Positions 10,931 through 24,097 of a stretch of 30,000 bases of DNA are shown one piece after another. The stretch's first letter is position 1. Each line of letters starts with the position of its first letter. This stretch comes from Chrysomallon squamiferum. Its lineage: Eukaryota; Mollusca; Gastropoda; Neomphalida; Peltospiridae. A model generated the notes under the pieces. The model was not told the DNA's origin. It searched no databases and worked only from the letters and a program-made list of their open reading frames with translations. The stretch spans positions 2,347,067 to 2,377,066 of the forward strand of contig CM022675.1 in the NCBI GenBank assembly GCA_012295275.1. Reading direction: 5' to 3'. The translations under genes and the position numbers were made by a program.

Positions 10931-13900
10931 CAACATTAATAATAACAATAATAAATAATTGCCGGTTATAACAATAATAATAATAATAATACTATTGATA
11001 ATAATTATGATGATGATGATGATGATGATGATGGTAATAATAATGAAAAGTCAGCACATCACTGAAAATTAGACAGTGGAATGTTTTTAAACTATCGATA
11101 TATCTTTTTCATTTAACTTTAATTTTGTTTAGATTTCGTTTATTATGATTATTATTATTATTATTCATTTTAACACCCTGTTACAGCTAATTAATGAACA
11201 ATATTCTCTTTTGGGATGAGAAGAGTGAAATGCTGATATTTTTCTTTTCTTTTCTTTGTTTCTTTCTTCATTCATTCATTCATTTATTCATTCATTCCTT
11301 CATTGAACATTATATATATTAGTATTTCCTTTGAGTTATAAGAAAAAAAAAAGTCAACAACAACAAATAAAAACATTAACCTTTCTTTTGTTCTAATTTG
11401 TCTTCTCTGTAAACAACACATTAATCACGCGAACCTGCGCAAAATTAAACAAGTAAGTGTAAAATACAATAAGAAACTGTGCTTATTCAAGAAAATTATT
11501 ACTTAGAGTACCAAATTACTGAAAAGTAAACTAATTGTTTTAACATAAATACCTGAACACTTAATTTGTGCAGAATGGCAGTCACTCGCCTCATCGAGAA
11601 GTCTCAGAAAACAGAGATGAAGACCATGTTCCCAGCCTTTACACTTGACGTCATACTTGAATCTGTTATCTGTAACACTTTCACCAGCACCATAGACTTC
11701 ATATCTGTGAACAGAATAACATGATGTTCACAATTACAGAAATGATCCAACTTACTGGGTTACAGAGAGATTTTTGATCTGGAGGACAAACTTTGACAGA
11801 ACATTCTGTAGAGACTACATTGTTTTTGTTAAAGGTGAAAGCTTTCAACTTGAATGTGAGGTTGTTTCCAGATCTTTCAGGTTCCTGTGTCATCAATTTA
11901 CCAATCTCAGACGAAGGACAACTGAAAAAAGAAACAATATTATGCTCCAGTCACGACAAAGCATCATTTACCTTTAATTACTTGCTTTCTAAGAAACTAA
12001 TCGTGCGATGTAAAGCAGATATTTTATTTATAAATGTGTACGCTGATCACTTTTGCGCACGAATGACTGTTTTCTGTGGAAAGATCTACTTATTTCAATC
12101 AGAAGGCTGAGTGTATTCATTAATTATGTCTCAACAAATAAACCGTCAGCTCAAAAATGAAACCATTGTTTTCACGAATTACAATTTGCATTGTCTAATC
12201 ATCTAAGTCTATTGAACGATTGTAGACATCGTTTACGGACAAATAATTAAAAAAATTTGACAAAACATTCAAATTCTAGAAATAATCTCCAGCATAAATA
12301 AATATCGTTGTGCGAAACCTTGTCCACTAAGCAATATATCTACATAAACAGTTTTAAAAACTAACATTACCTGTTTTCAATGATTTTCAAAGTTTCGCTG
12401 TCTTCTCCAGTTTTCTGATTATCAGCAGTGCATGCTTCTACTCTGACAGTGCCTGATTCTAGCTCTATTTAAAATATATTATAGTATTACTATTTGTCAA
12501 AATTCTTTTTTCAGAAAAAATTATATTGTTTGCTGTGAATAACAGTCATCTTATATAAATTTATGGAAATAAATAATATAAGTATACATACTTAATTTTC
12601 AGGAAATTGAAAAATAGAAGCTTGAAACAGTTATAAACACAAAATTGAGACAATGGACATTTCTCTGGAATTAAGGACGGAACAAATTGATCTGTGTTTT
12701 TTTAAATAGTAATAATCAAATGTTATGAATAGAAATAATACAGTGAACCTGGCGTAAGTTGTCACTTTTAAGACCAAGATTTTTCTGACGCCTTAGAGGT
12801 ATGACGAGTAATGCTAAGTGCTCATAATGATAACTTCCACATAACTCTTCATAATAAGTACGTGTAAAGGTCAGTCGACAAAATGACGATTTATCCTACC
12901 GTGTTGTCTGAAGTATCCAAAATAATCCGCTTTGATCGGAGTTATATATGTCTGTTGTTCAAATCTCTGGAGAATGTTCTTCAGTGTATCTGTTTTCCAC
13001 ACTGCTGTACTAACCCCGCCAGATTTACCAGCTTTAAGCACTTTTCCGATTCCCCATCTTTTCTTAAAACGACCAGTCCAACTGTCATTCAGTTTCTCAC
13101 TATCGTCGTGACCAAGCTGCTCAGCAAAGCCTGTTGAATTTTGAAGTAGCATTTCACCACTGGTACGAAGTTCAGCTATTTGCTGAAACCATTTAATTAG
13201 CGCGGAGCGGACATCTTCAAACGTCACCTGCTTGTTGCGTTTCATGCCACCTTTTCTTGAACCCGGGATGTTAAACCTTCTCGATGACGTGGGTCACTTT
13301 AGATTTATTTTTTAAAATGTGATTTATTGTTGTGTGGGGTGATCTTGAACCTCTCCGCAACCAGACTGTTTTTCCCGTCACGACTGGCTTTACAATACTT
13401 AATTATTTCATATTTCTTCTAATAAGAATTCGTTATTAACTGACTCTTTCCACTAGTAGCCAGTTTGAACACTAAACAAGTCACTCTCCAAATATTATGT
13501 TAATTCAGCCTGCCCACGAACGAGGGAAGTCACGTACACATCAATATCCCAACGCACTTAACCTGTCTACATCGGTGCAAATAGCTTGATTTAGCGACAC
13601 TGTTTTAAAGAAACACTTTATTGATTTTTCAACGAAACAGTTTATTGACTTTTACTGGAAACGGTTTGTATGTATGTACACAACATTGGAGGGATTAACT
13701 GCTGATGACTTAGAAACTAACTGTGTTACTTGGGACCACGCGTCAGGGGACGACGTACGTGTTTTGACGACTTGGATTTAACGACTTAGACATCGACATT
13801 TTATTGGAAACAGCTTACAGAACATCGGCGGTTTCGCTGAGGTCCCGACTTCAAAGCGGATCAGGCGAGCTTTACTGTATTACTTATAATATTGTACAAT

Positions 13901-14431
13901 ATGGTACAAACAACATATAACTATTAAAATTAGAAATATAAACATTGACAAATATTTAGTCTTACCCGCACATATCACACCAGCATCGTCTGCATGGTCA
14001 CACAAATGGTTGCCCCACTGAAAATAGCACTGTTCCAGACTGGTTTCGTTTCCCAAACAGGTTATAAACTGAAGAAATATAGGTCCTGAACCTCTACCAT
14101 AAGAGCCACCTCGAACTGCTTTTGCATTTGAGCTGTAAAACATGTCTTCCTTCATTTTTTGGTATCACTTTTGTTTTGTTTATTTATTTACTTTTTTCTT
14201 TGTTAATTTTACTCGCATTTCTGCCAAAAATGTAAGTTTTTGAAAAGCAAATAATTTATTATAATGACATTTCTTACAGAAAACAACTGTCAGTTGAATC
14301 TAAATATAAAAATTTAGATTTCATATATCAATGTCACGAATTTGTTTAATTCTGTAATAATTATTTGCCTTGTAAGACTTCTGTATTTCTTAATTATTTT
14401 ATCTTAGTCATCGACTAAAGTAACATCACTG

Positions 14432-14472
<41 letters not shown>

Positions 14473-15269
14473 AACGGGACAGTTGATATTTCTCAAAGAA
14501 TACAGCTGTTAAAATAATGATCATTAGTTACTTAGTAAAACCCACAATTCTGCAGTAAACCATTGTTATAATAATAATTATTAATAATTTACTTTGTGGA
14601 AATCAATAATCTGCAGCAAGCAGCTGTTATAATGATCATTATTAATAACTTACTTAGTGAAACCCAGCATTTTACAGTAAACAGCTGTTATAATAATAAT
14701 TATTAATAACTTACTTAGTGAAACCCAGCATTCTACAGTAAACAGCTGTTATAATAATTATTATTAATAACTTACTTAGGAAAGCCCAGCATTTTGCAGT
14801 AAACAGCTGTTATAATAATCATTATTAATAACTTACTAAGAAAAACCCAGCATTTTACAGTAAACAGCTGTTATAATAATCATAACTAATAACTTACTGA
14901 GTGAAACCCAGCATTCTACAGTAAACAGCTGTTATAATAATAATTATTAATAACTTACTTAATGAAACTCAACATTCTGCAGTAAACAGCTGTTACAATA
15001 ATCTATATTAATAACTTACTTAGTAAAATCCAGCATTCTGCAGTAAACAGCTGTTATAACAATCATTATTAATAACTTACTTAGTAAAACCCAGCATTCT
15101 GCAGTAAACTGCTGCGTTGTAATCAGTATGATATTCATCACAGACTGTGCCCCACATTCCAAGATATTTAATCTCTACTCGACCTTCTCGTTCTGAACTG
15201 CCATTAACCAGACGAATTTCAGTTTCTGCTTTATCTTCTACAAAATAATAATAATAATAATAATAATAA

Positions 15270-15300
<31 letters not shown>

Positions 15301-16181
15301 AAGAAGAAGAAGAAGAAGAAGAAGAAGAATAACAATAACAGAATATACTTTTTACAAAATGATTTTCATGTAAAATAAGAGATTAAACAAGAGTTCAGCT
15401 GTGTGTTGTTTCCCTGTCTGTCTCGTGTGTAAAACAATGGACGTTATTATCAGATGGTGAGATGACTAAGCGATGGTAGACACACAGTGACTGACATCTA
15501 AAGAGATTACCAGCACACAGCAGAGCTAAACCGGGTTGATCAGTGGTGTCATCTCTAAAATCAAGGTTACACTGATTGATGTGCTTTTCCACTCCTGAAC
15601 ACGTGACACCTGATATCCACCGCTTAGTGTCGCTTGACGTCAGATTGTGCTCGTTCTGTCCCAGTAAGACACCCGAGTAACTCCTTGAATTAAAAATAAA
15701 CAAATACTAATATTATTATTATTGAACTTTAAGCTTAAAATATTGAACATTAGTTAACTGTAAAATACTTTTTCTTTAGATAAAAGATTTATGAATATTT
15801 TCTACAGTATTCTTTATAACTAGTAACTGTTACGTGATTTGACATTTGACTCTTTTAGTTTTACATTTTGTGCTGACTTACTCGTTAAATCCAAGCGTTC
15901 TGCACATAACTTTAGCAATCGTTACAGTGTATACAGCCTCAGTTATTTTGCCCCAGACGTTATTTTTTTTCACTTCGACTACACCATAGCTTGGTCCACC
16001 CACTAGTCGTAGTTCAATATTTGATATGTCGTCTACAAAATAAAAGTAAAAAAGAAAATCACTATAATCGCAAAGAACAACGACACAGCAACAACAATAA
16101 ATCAAAACGTCACCAAAATAATCATTTGGGAAAAAAACAAAAAAAAACAAAACAAAATGTGAGGTTAAAATAAAATGTAAG

Positions 16182-16237
<56 letters not shown>

Positions 16238-18742
16238 CAACATTAATAATAACAATAATAAATAATTGCCGGTTATAACAATAATAATAATAATAATACT
16301 ATTGATAATAATTATGATGATGATGATGATGATGATGATGGTAATAATAATGAAAAGTCAGCACATCACTGAAAAAATTAGACAGTGGAATGTTTTTAAA
16401 CTATCGATATATCTTTTTCATTTAACTTTAATTTTGTTTAGATTTCGTTTATTATGATTATTATTATTATTATTCATTTTAACACCCTGTTACAGCTAAT
16501 TAATGAACAATATTCTCTTTTGGGATGAGAAGAGTGAAATGCTGATATTTTTCTTTTCTTTTCTTTGTTTCTTTCTTCATTCATTCATTCATTTATTCAT
16601 TCATTCCTTCATTGAACATTATATATATTAGTATTTCCTTTGAGTTATAAGAACAAAAAAAGTCAACAACAACAAATAAAAACATTAACCTTTCTTTTGT
16701 TCTAATTTGTCTTCTCTGTAAACAACACATTAATCACGCGAACCTGCGCAAAATTAAACAAGTAAGTGTAAAATACAATAAGAAACTGTGCTTATTCAAG
16801 AAAATTATTACTTAGAGTACCAAATTACTGAAAAGTAAACTAATTGTTTTAACATAAATACCTGAACACTTAATTTGTGCAGAATGGCAGTCACTCGCCT
16901 CATCGAGAAGTCTCAGAAAACAGAGATGAAGACCATGTTCCCAGCCTTTACACTTGACGTCATACTTGAATCTGTTATCTGTAACACTTTCACCAGCACC
17001 ATAGACTTCATATCTGTGAACAGAATAACATGATGTTCACAATTAGAGAAACAAAAATAGCAATGCTGTTGATGATTATGATGATGATGATAATAATAAA
17101 ACACTCACGGAGATGATTTTCGAAAGTGGCTAAGGAAACTGTTTTCGTAATATATATACATATTTTCCATAAAATCATTTTTCAAAATATAATTAATTTT
17201 GCAGAAAGGTTAATTGCAGATTTTCTTAATGAATTATCTAACAACTTTCCACCGAAGGGTGTGTGTATGAAATACATGACATTTTCATTTCACATACAAA
17301 CAAAAATAAAAAATAAAATAGATTCATGATTTTTTTTTTTTTTTTACAGATTTATACTTTATATGTTCTTGCATGAGTGACTAAATTAACTTGTCACTTT
17401 CCCTGCATCGATAGTATTGACATCTACAGAAAAATGATCTCCACGAGACGCCATTTTGAAAATAGCCAGCACTGGGTTCTTGCAGTGACACTTTCTTTGG
17501 TGTAAATCAACGTATTGGTCTCATTTCACTAAGTAATCCTATATTTTGTTGGTTGTAGATTTTAGTTTAAACATTTCTGTACATGGCAAACTATTCTAAT
17601 TAAATAACTCTCAGATACAATCACAATGGCAGCAGCTGCAAATTAGAAACAATACTTTTACGAGTCTTAGCTGACGAAAGAACTTAATATTACTGTGTAA
17701 TCAGATGCTTCACATGTTAAAATGAAACAGATGAAATATTTTAAATTGAAACAAATCTCTCTTAGAAATATGGAGGAAGGTAGAAGTAGTTAATGTGAAA
17801 ATGCTACAAAGCTAACTTTGATTTTAGGATTGCTTACATACTTTGCCAACTGCCTTGGGATATGAGTTATACCTGCAGTTGTTTCTATTTCTAATCATGT
17901 GGAAGATTCAAGCTACATGTTCTTCAGTTTAGAATGACTGTCATTTACAATATTGTTAAAAAATTATACTGTGTTTCAGGTTTCCTTAGAAATATTTAAA
18001 CTGATATCTCTGCTTCTTCTTGTAAACGCAGGCCGTCCAAAACATTTCATCTGATGATTTTCATTTTTATTTTAGATTTTTTTCTATGCAATATTTGCAA
18101 ATATATACTGTTTTCGCTGTGAGATCTTGTTTACAAAGCTTGCTCTGTTGTTTTTGTATCTACCTGGATACACGTAGCTGAAGTTTTACACAAACATGAG
18201 TATGTGTTAGTTAACTTTGTACAACAACTCCAGTGCCACGTTTCACAAGTATAGACAGTCATTATTAGAACGAAGGCTCATTTCATTTCAGCATCTTGTT
18301 TCCATAGACGTTTTGTGGCAATTGTCAAACTCAGTTGTTTCCTGAATGACAGATACGCCTGTCAGTTGAAAGACTCAAAGATAATAAACTATACTATACT
18401 AATCTTATTATAATGACAAATATATAAACAAAACAAGTGTTACTATTATCCATACATTATACAATTTTGAAATTTAAAAAGGCATACTAACTGTCCGTAA
18501 TCAAGTTGCCTGCATACAGCTTCAGCCAGATTGTTTTCCCATGTGTTTGGTTGACACAGAGTTTTCCAGTTTCCATCATCAAATACCTGAAGTTTTCCTT
18601 CTTGTTTGTTCTTCCCACCCACCAGCTGCAGCTTGTATGGAGTAGGATTTTCTGTTACAGTGGAAACATTAAAAAACAACAACACACAAATGTAATTTAA
18701 TTACAGCTTGCAGTTACTGAATATTATGATTCCTTTTTTCTT

Positions 18743-18775
<33 letters not shown>

Positions 18776-18916
18776 ATTATTACTGTTGTTGTTACTATTA
18801 TTATGTATATGTAAAAGTACAGAGGCAGACATGGACACACATACACTCACACACGCACACACATATATTTTGCCTCCATTATTACAAATAACATTGTATC
18901 TTTCGTTTTATTATTG

Positions 18917-18980
<64 letters not shown>

Positions 18981-19249
18981 TTTTTGTCAACTGAATGAAC
19001 ATAAAACTATCATATAATCCTTAATTCATAAATAATGTAACACGATTTGTTAATTTTTGTTTTTATTTTTTATTCCATTCCACTAAATGTTTATTCCCCT
19101 TGCGATTAATTTCACGGAATGATAAAGTATATCACTAACCTCTCATTATGGTTATTTAAAAATTATCAAACTAATTCGTATTTAGTTCCTTCGGATAAAT
19201 ATATCAGATAGTGATATCAGAATAGAAAAATGCATTGCGTGACAATCTG

Positions 19250-19300
<51 letters not shown>

Positions 19301-20141
19301 CAGAACTAAAGTAGAAATCCTAGAAACAAGTTCCTCTCATTATTTTTAACGAAGTCGGAATGACCTATTGTTACTCATTAAGTGGTTTTAAAACAAAAGG
19401 AATGCGTCTTCCATTAACTTTTTCTAGTTTGCTTTCACGTTACTCTTTCATCTTATGTTTTCCTGTGTAATATTTTCAGTGGATATATTTGTTCATTGCA
19501 CACATGCTTAGTGAAATCTTTCAAGAAGTGTTTTAATCCATTACCATCAAGTGAAGCACGATTTTAGTGAATGAATACGTTTAGTCGTAAATAAATGGTG
19601 TGTCATGTACGGTATGAAATTATATCACTAGATATCAAGTGATTCTCTTTAGTCCTTGCTGATTGCTTGTGCTGTCACGTGATATGATGCGCCAAAAGTT
19701 CAGCAAATGTTTCCATTCGTCTGCCTCTTTAAAAAAGAAGTCTTTTACAGAGATAGAATTGTAATGTCGTTAAGTACATTTGATTTGTTTACGGCGATGA
19801 TGATGGGTATAATAACAAAAAATAAAAATAAAAATAACAAGAATAATAAAGATTTTTTACCATCACATATAATTCCAACATCGTCACCCCAGCAATCATT
19901 GCCGCAGTCATAGATGGTCCATTCGGTACACTCATCCATGTTCCTTTCATGTCCATAACAGGATAACCAAAGCTGGAAAATTTTTCCAGTTCCTTCTTGG
20001 AAGAAACCCTTACCACGTGGCAAACCATATGCACTGTTGTGTACAAACACATAAATGTATTGTTAACATAGCACTTATATATCAAAACATCGAGTGGACA
20101 TATACCTCTTCTATCAGTACTGAAATATATCTCTCTGCCTG

Positions 20142-20232
<91 letters not shown>

Positions 20233-20630
20233 ATAAATAAAACTATTAAACAGACAGATAGAGAGACACACATTATAGATATATACATTTGAATGTCTGA
20301 AAATTGAATAAATATGTCTGATATCTGATTCATTACATACGATGGAAACTATATTTTTAAAACTATTGGTTTTCTCATCAGAATAATGTCAGGAAGTATG
20401 TAGCATCTTGACTTACAGATTTCAGGAAATATTTATAGTTTATGGAAGTTTCAGGAATTAGACATGCCTAATGATAACATATATTTCCTGTAACACATGT
20501 TTTATTCTTTAATATATTACGGTTTACTTTAGTGATATGTTTCAATTTATTTATTTACAGTATGTAATATTTTACATAAATATGATATTTCCTTTCATAT
20601 CCTTCATTTTGCTTTTGTTATCACTGCTAT

Positions 20631-20686
<56 letters not shown>

Positions 20687-23007
20687 AATAATACAATTAT
20701 TGTGATTATTGTAACAAATAGTGTTTGTAATTCACTTACTTGTTGAAACCGAGTTCCCTGCAAATCAGAGTGGCAGCATTGAAAAACATTTGGTCAATGT
20801 GCATTCTCAGCCATTTACCTTTGTAGAAAAGTTCTAATCGACCTTCTTTAGTTGTGTTACCACCAACCAGACGAGCCTTCACTTTATACGTAACGAAGGA
20901 AGAAATATATTTGTATATATACGTGTATGTGTGTGTTTGTGTGCGTCTCTCTTTCTATCTCTCTCTGTGTCTGTATATGCACACACACATATACACATAC
21001 ACGCACACACGCTCAGACACAGCTACAATCAAGCCCGTACTGTCAGACACGTTCTTTAAATATTTATTATTTCTAATAAATTTGAGTAAACTGAGCAGAA
21101 TGAACTCATAACTCATCACTCAAAATAACTGAGATAAATTTTCTGTTCTGGGAATCTGCCGATAAATGTTCAGGAACTGTTAATGATCAGTAACAAAACA
21201 AATTCACAGATATAAGAGAACTCTAGAGAATGAACTGGGTTATAAACATAAAATGTATAATCCATGTCTTTATTTAATTTAGAGTACATCAACATTACCT
21301 AGCTCGATATGGGTAATTGTATTTGATACGACTGCTGTCAAATCTGAAAATAGAGACAAGAACATTGATTCACGTTTATGTTTGTTAGTCCGGAAACGTC
21401 AGTATAGCAAATTCGAAAATGCAAATTAATTTATCACAAAATTGTTATTATATTTAAACAGAAAAAAAAAAAAAATAATAATAATTGTTCCTACTTGTAG
21501 TAAACTGAAATGTAAGTTCTTCATTTAAAGATACAGCTGCTGATTCTGAAACTGAAGACCCGTCTTTGAGGTTGATGTTGAACTGGACAAGCGAGGAGTC
21601 TATTGAGTTGACTGTGTTTGTGATGTTCTGTCCGTTTCTGCAGAACAAACAGGATTAACATTGATACTGTTCACAGTGTTCTTAAAGTGATGCCTTTTTA
21701 TTAACTAACTGATTAATTAATTAATTAATTAATTTATATATTTTATTTATTTTTGTTTCTGTAAAACTGAATAGTTGGAATACTACTACTTCTACTACTA
21801 TTATTTATAATAATAATAATAATAATACTAATACTAATACTAATAATAATAATAATAATAATAATAAAAGGCATAGCACTGACCGAGAAGCGAAACTTTT
21901 TCCAAGTTTTTGACTTTTGCACATGTGCTAATTTCTCTTTACCAAATTATGATTATTTTACTTAACCAGTACACTGTTTTAAAGATGGACGAAAAGTTCA
22001 TCAACGATTGTTCTTGTTGTTGAAGGAAAACCCATCGAATAAAGTTATTTTAACTGTTTGTATCAAAACAGTTCAAGGATAAAATGTCAGCTGACATACT
22101 TCTGCATGCTTTCAGAACAAAGATGGGTTTTGATACAAATTATGATTTTGGCCACGATTTTGCAGCTGTAGTTTTCGAATCGAAAGCGCGCTAGAAGTCA
22201 GACACCGCCAATGTTATGTACAGAAAATATAGGCAGAAGTATTAGCGTGTAGTGTGTAGGTTTATCGCTTCGGGCAGATCACTTGATGGTCATTGCTTTC
22301 CTGTAAGGTGGGTTCAATTCGCTACCCCTCCGTCACGTAGGTCTATATTTTATCTTTTTAGGGGAACGATTTGCAAGTGAATTTATTGATGCACTAGGTC
22401 TATGGCTGCATTATTATTATTTCTTCATCTTCGTAAACTTATCCAGCTTGATCTTCTAGGCCGAGGCTTTTGCAATTTGGATTAAAAACAATTAGGACAG
22501 AAATTAAGATTAACATAATTTGTTCAAGGCTGGCCGATTGTTTCAGTTTCTTGTTACACTTTTCTTTCTGTACTATTATATAAAATATAAAACAAACAAA
22601 ATAATAACTAACCTTTCAGTTTGTTTGGTTGTTATCACTTTGGTGACAGTCACGGTTGTAGCACGGTTGTTTTTTTTCACAAGTGACAGAGACTTTTGTG
22701 TCGAGGTTTGTCATATACTTTTCACTGAACTGAACGATCACATCTCGACAGCGACCTGCATTTTGCTTTAAAACGGGTCACAGTTGGAATACTCTATCAG
22801 TGTGTAACAGAACTTTGTGCAAAAACAACATGAAAACTGTTCTGTAAGTTGCTTACTGACAACAAAATTCCAAAAAGAAATTAAGCACGTAATTAATTAC
22901 ATATATATGTGTGTGTGTGTGTTGTGTGTTGGGTGTGTATGTGTGTGTGTGTGTGCATGTGTGTGTGTATGTGTGTGTGCGCGTGTTGTGTGTGTATGTG
23001 TGTGTGT

Positions 23008-23045
<38 letters not shown>

Positions 23046-23082
23046 GTGTGTGTATGTGTGTGTATGTGTGTGTGTCTGCATG

Positions 23083-23131
<49 letters not shown>

Positions 23132-23387
23132 TAAAAAGGAAATAAAACTAACCTGAGTTACCCCACCACATTCACTATCCTGAACATTGAGAGCCACGCC
23201 CTGTTTTCCCGAGGGTAGATCTGATTTTGTGAACGTGCAACCTGTCGTGTCTTTTTGATCTTTAGCATAGACGACACTACTGAACGTTTCAGCAGGATTA
23301 ATAACAATCAACATTGAACTTTTCTGACAGGTAACTTCGTCTGAAAATAAATAGATTAATACTGATATACAACAACAGCAGCAACAT

Positions 23388-23437
<50 letters not shown>

Positions 23438-24055
23438 TTACTACTATTACTACTACTACTAGTACTATTATTACTATTATTAGTGTCATTACTCTTGTTG
23501 TTGTTGTTGTTGTTGTTGCTGCTGCTGCTGTAAATGTGGTAGATAACTCACATCTTTTGTTTTCACATCTGTCACCATAGAAACCAGGTGGACAGAAACA
23601 CGCCTTGTTTCCATTGTCATTGTAACAGATACCTCCATCAGAGCCACAAGAGTCAGTCTGACTGGTACACGGACTTGAACCACTCAAACCTGAAAACACA
23701 AAGTTTATGTTTCTCATCTACCTTTTTCTTCTTTCTTTGGATGATGTTATTTGACGTGTTAACAATGAAAACAATGACAAAAGAAAACAAAAAGGAAAGT
23801 CACTTTTCATTGCAGTTATCCACGTTTGACATATTAGAATTACAATACTGACTTTTCTTCAGCTCACAGTTGTAGCCAGTGTAGTCATTTCCACAGTCAC
23901 AGGTGCCGTCATTTTGACAAGTTTTATTATTAGCACAATCCTGACCTTGTCGTCTGCAGTCGAAGTACTCTTCACCTGTAAACAAGTAAAACATCTTAAC
24001 ATATGTCGGTACACTAGAACTAAATAAGAACAAATATATATCAAGAGATACATAA

Positions 24056-24097
<42 letters not shown>

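Larger units (their letters stand above)
6447..11735. repeat. Tandem duplication, downstream copy (5289 bp)
   Basis: This block repeats at 11736-17045 in the same orientation, with an offset of 5289 rising to 5309. It holds exons 11'-17', a Tigger-like remnant, a 61-bp minisatellite and several microsatellites. Differences I could find are almost all length changes in A, T, AAT/AAG and CA tracts. Clear substitutions are rare, for example C at 8966 against A at 14253. Confidence 0.95.
11736..17045. repeat. Tandem duplication, upstream copy (5310 bp)
   Basis: This is the second copy of the block. Its right end is ...TTCACAATTA followed by GAGAAACAAA, and its left end joins the first copy at TTCACAATTA|CAGAAATGAT. 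The A at the join is the only shared base, so the breakpoint shows essentially no homology. Both breakpoints are in introns or next to exon ends. The largest difference from the other copy is an A36 run at 14432-14467 against A13 near 9147-9159. Confidence 0.95.

Noticed and set aside
18506-18700. Plus-strand 64-codon ORF
   Set aside because: It is the antisense shadow of the SRCR2a exon.
22817-23156. Cys-Val repeat and His-Thr repeat ORFs
   Set aside because: They are translations of the (GT)n/(CA)n tract. Only the exon 4 part of the minus-strand frame is real coding sequence.
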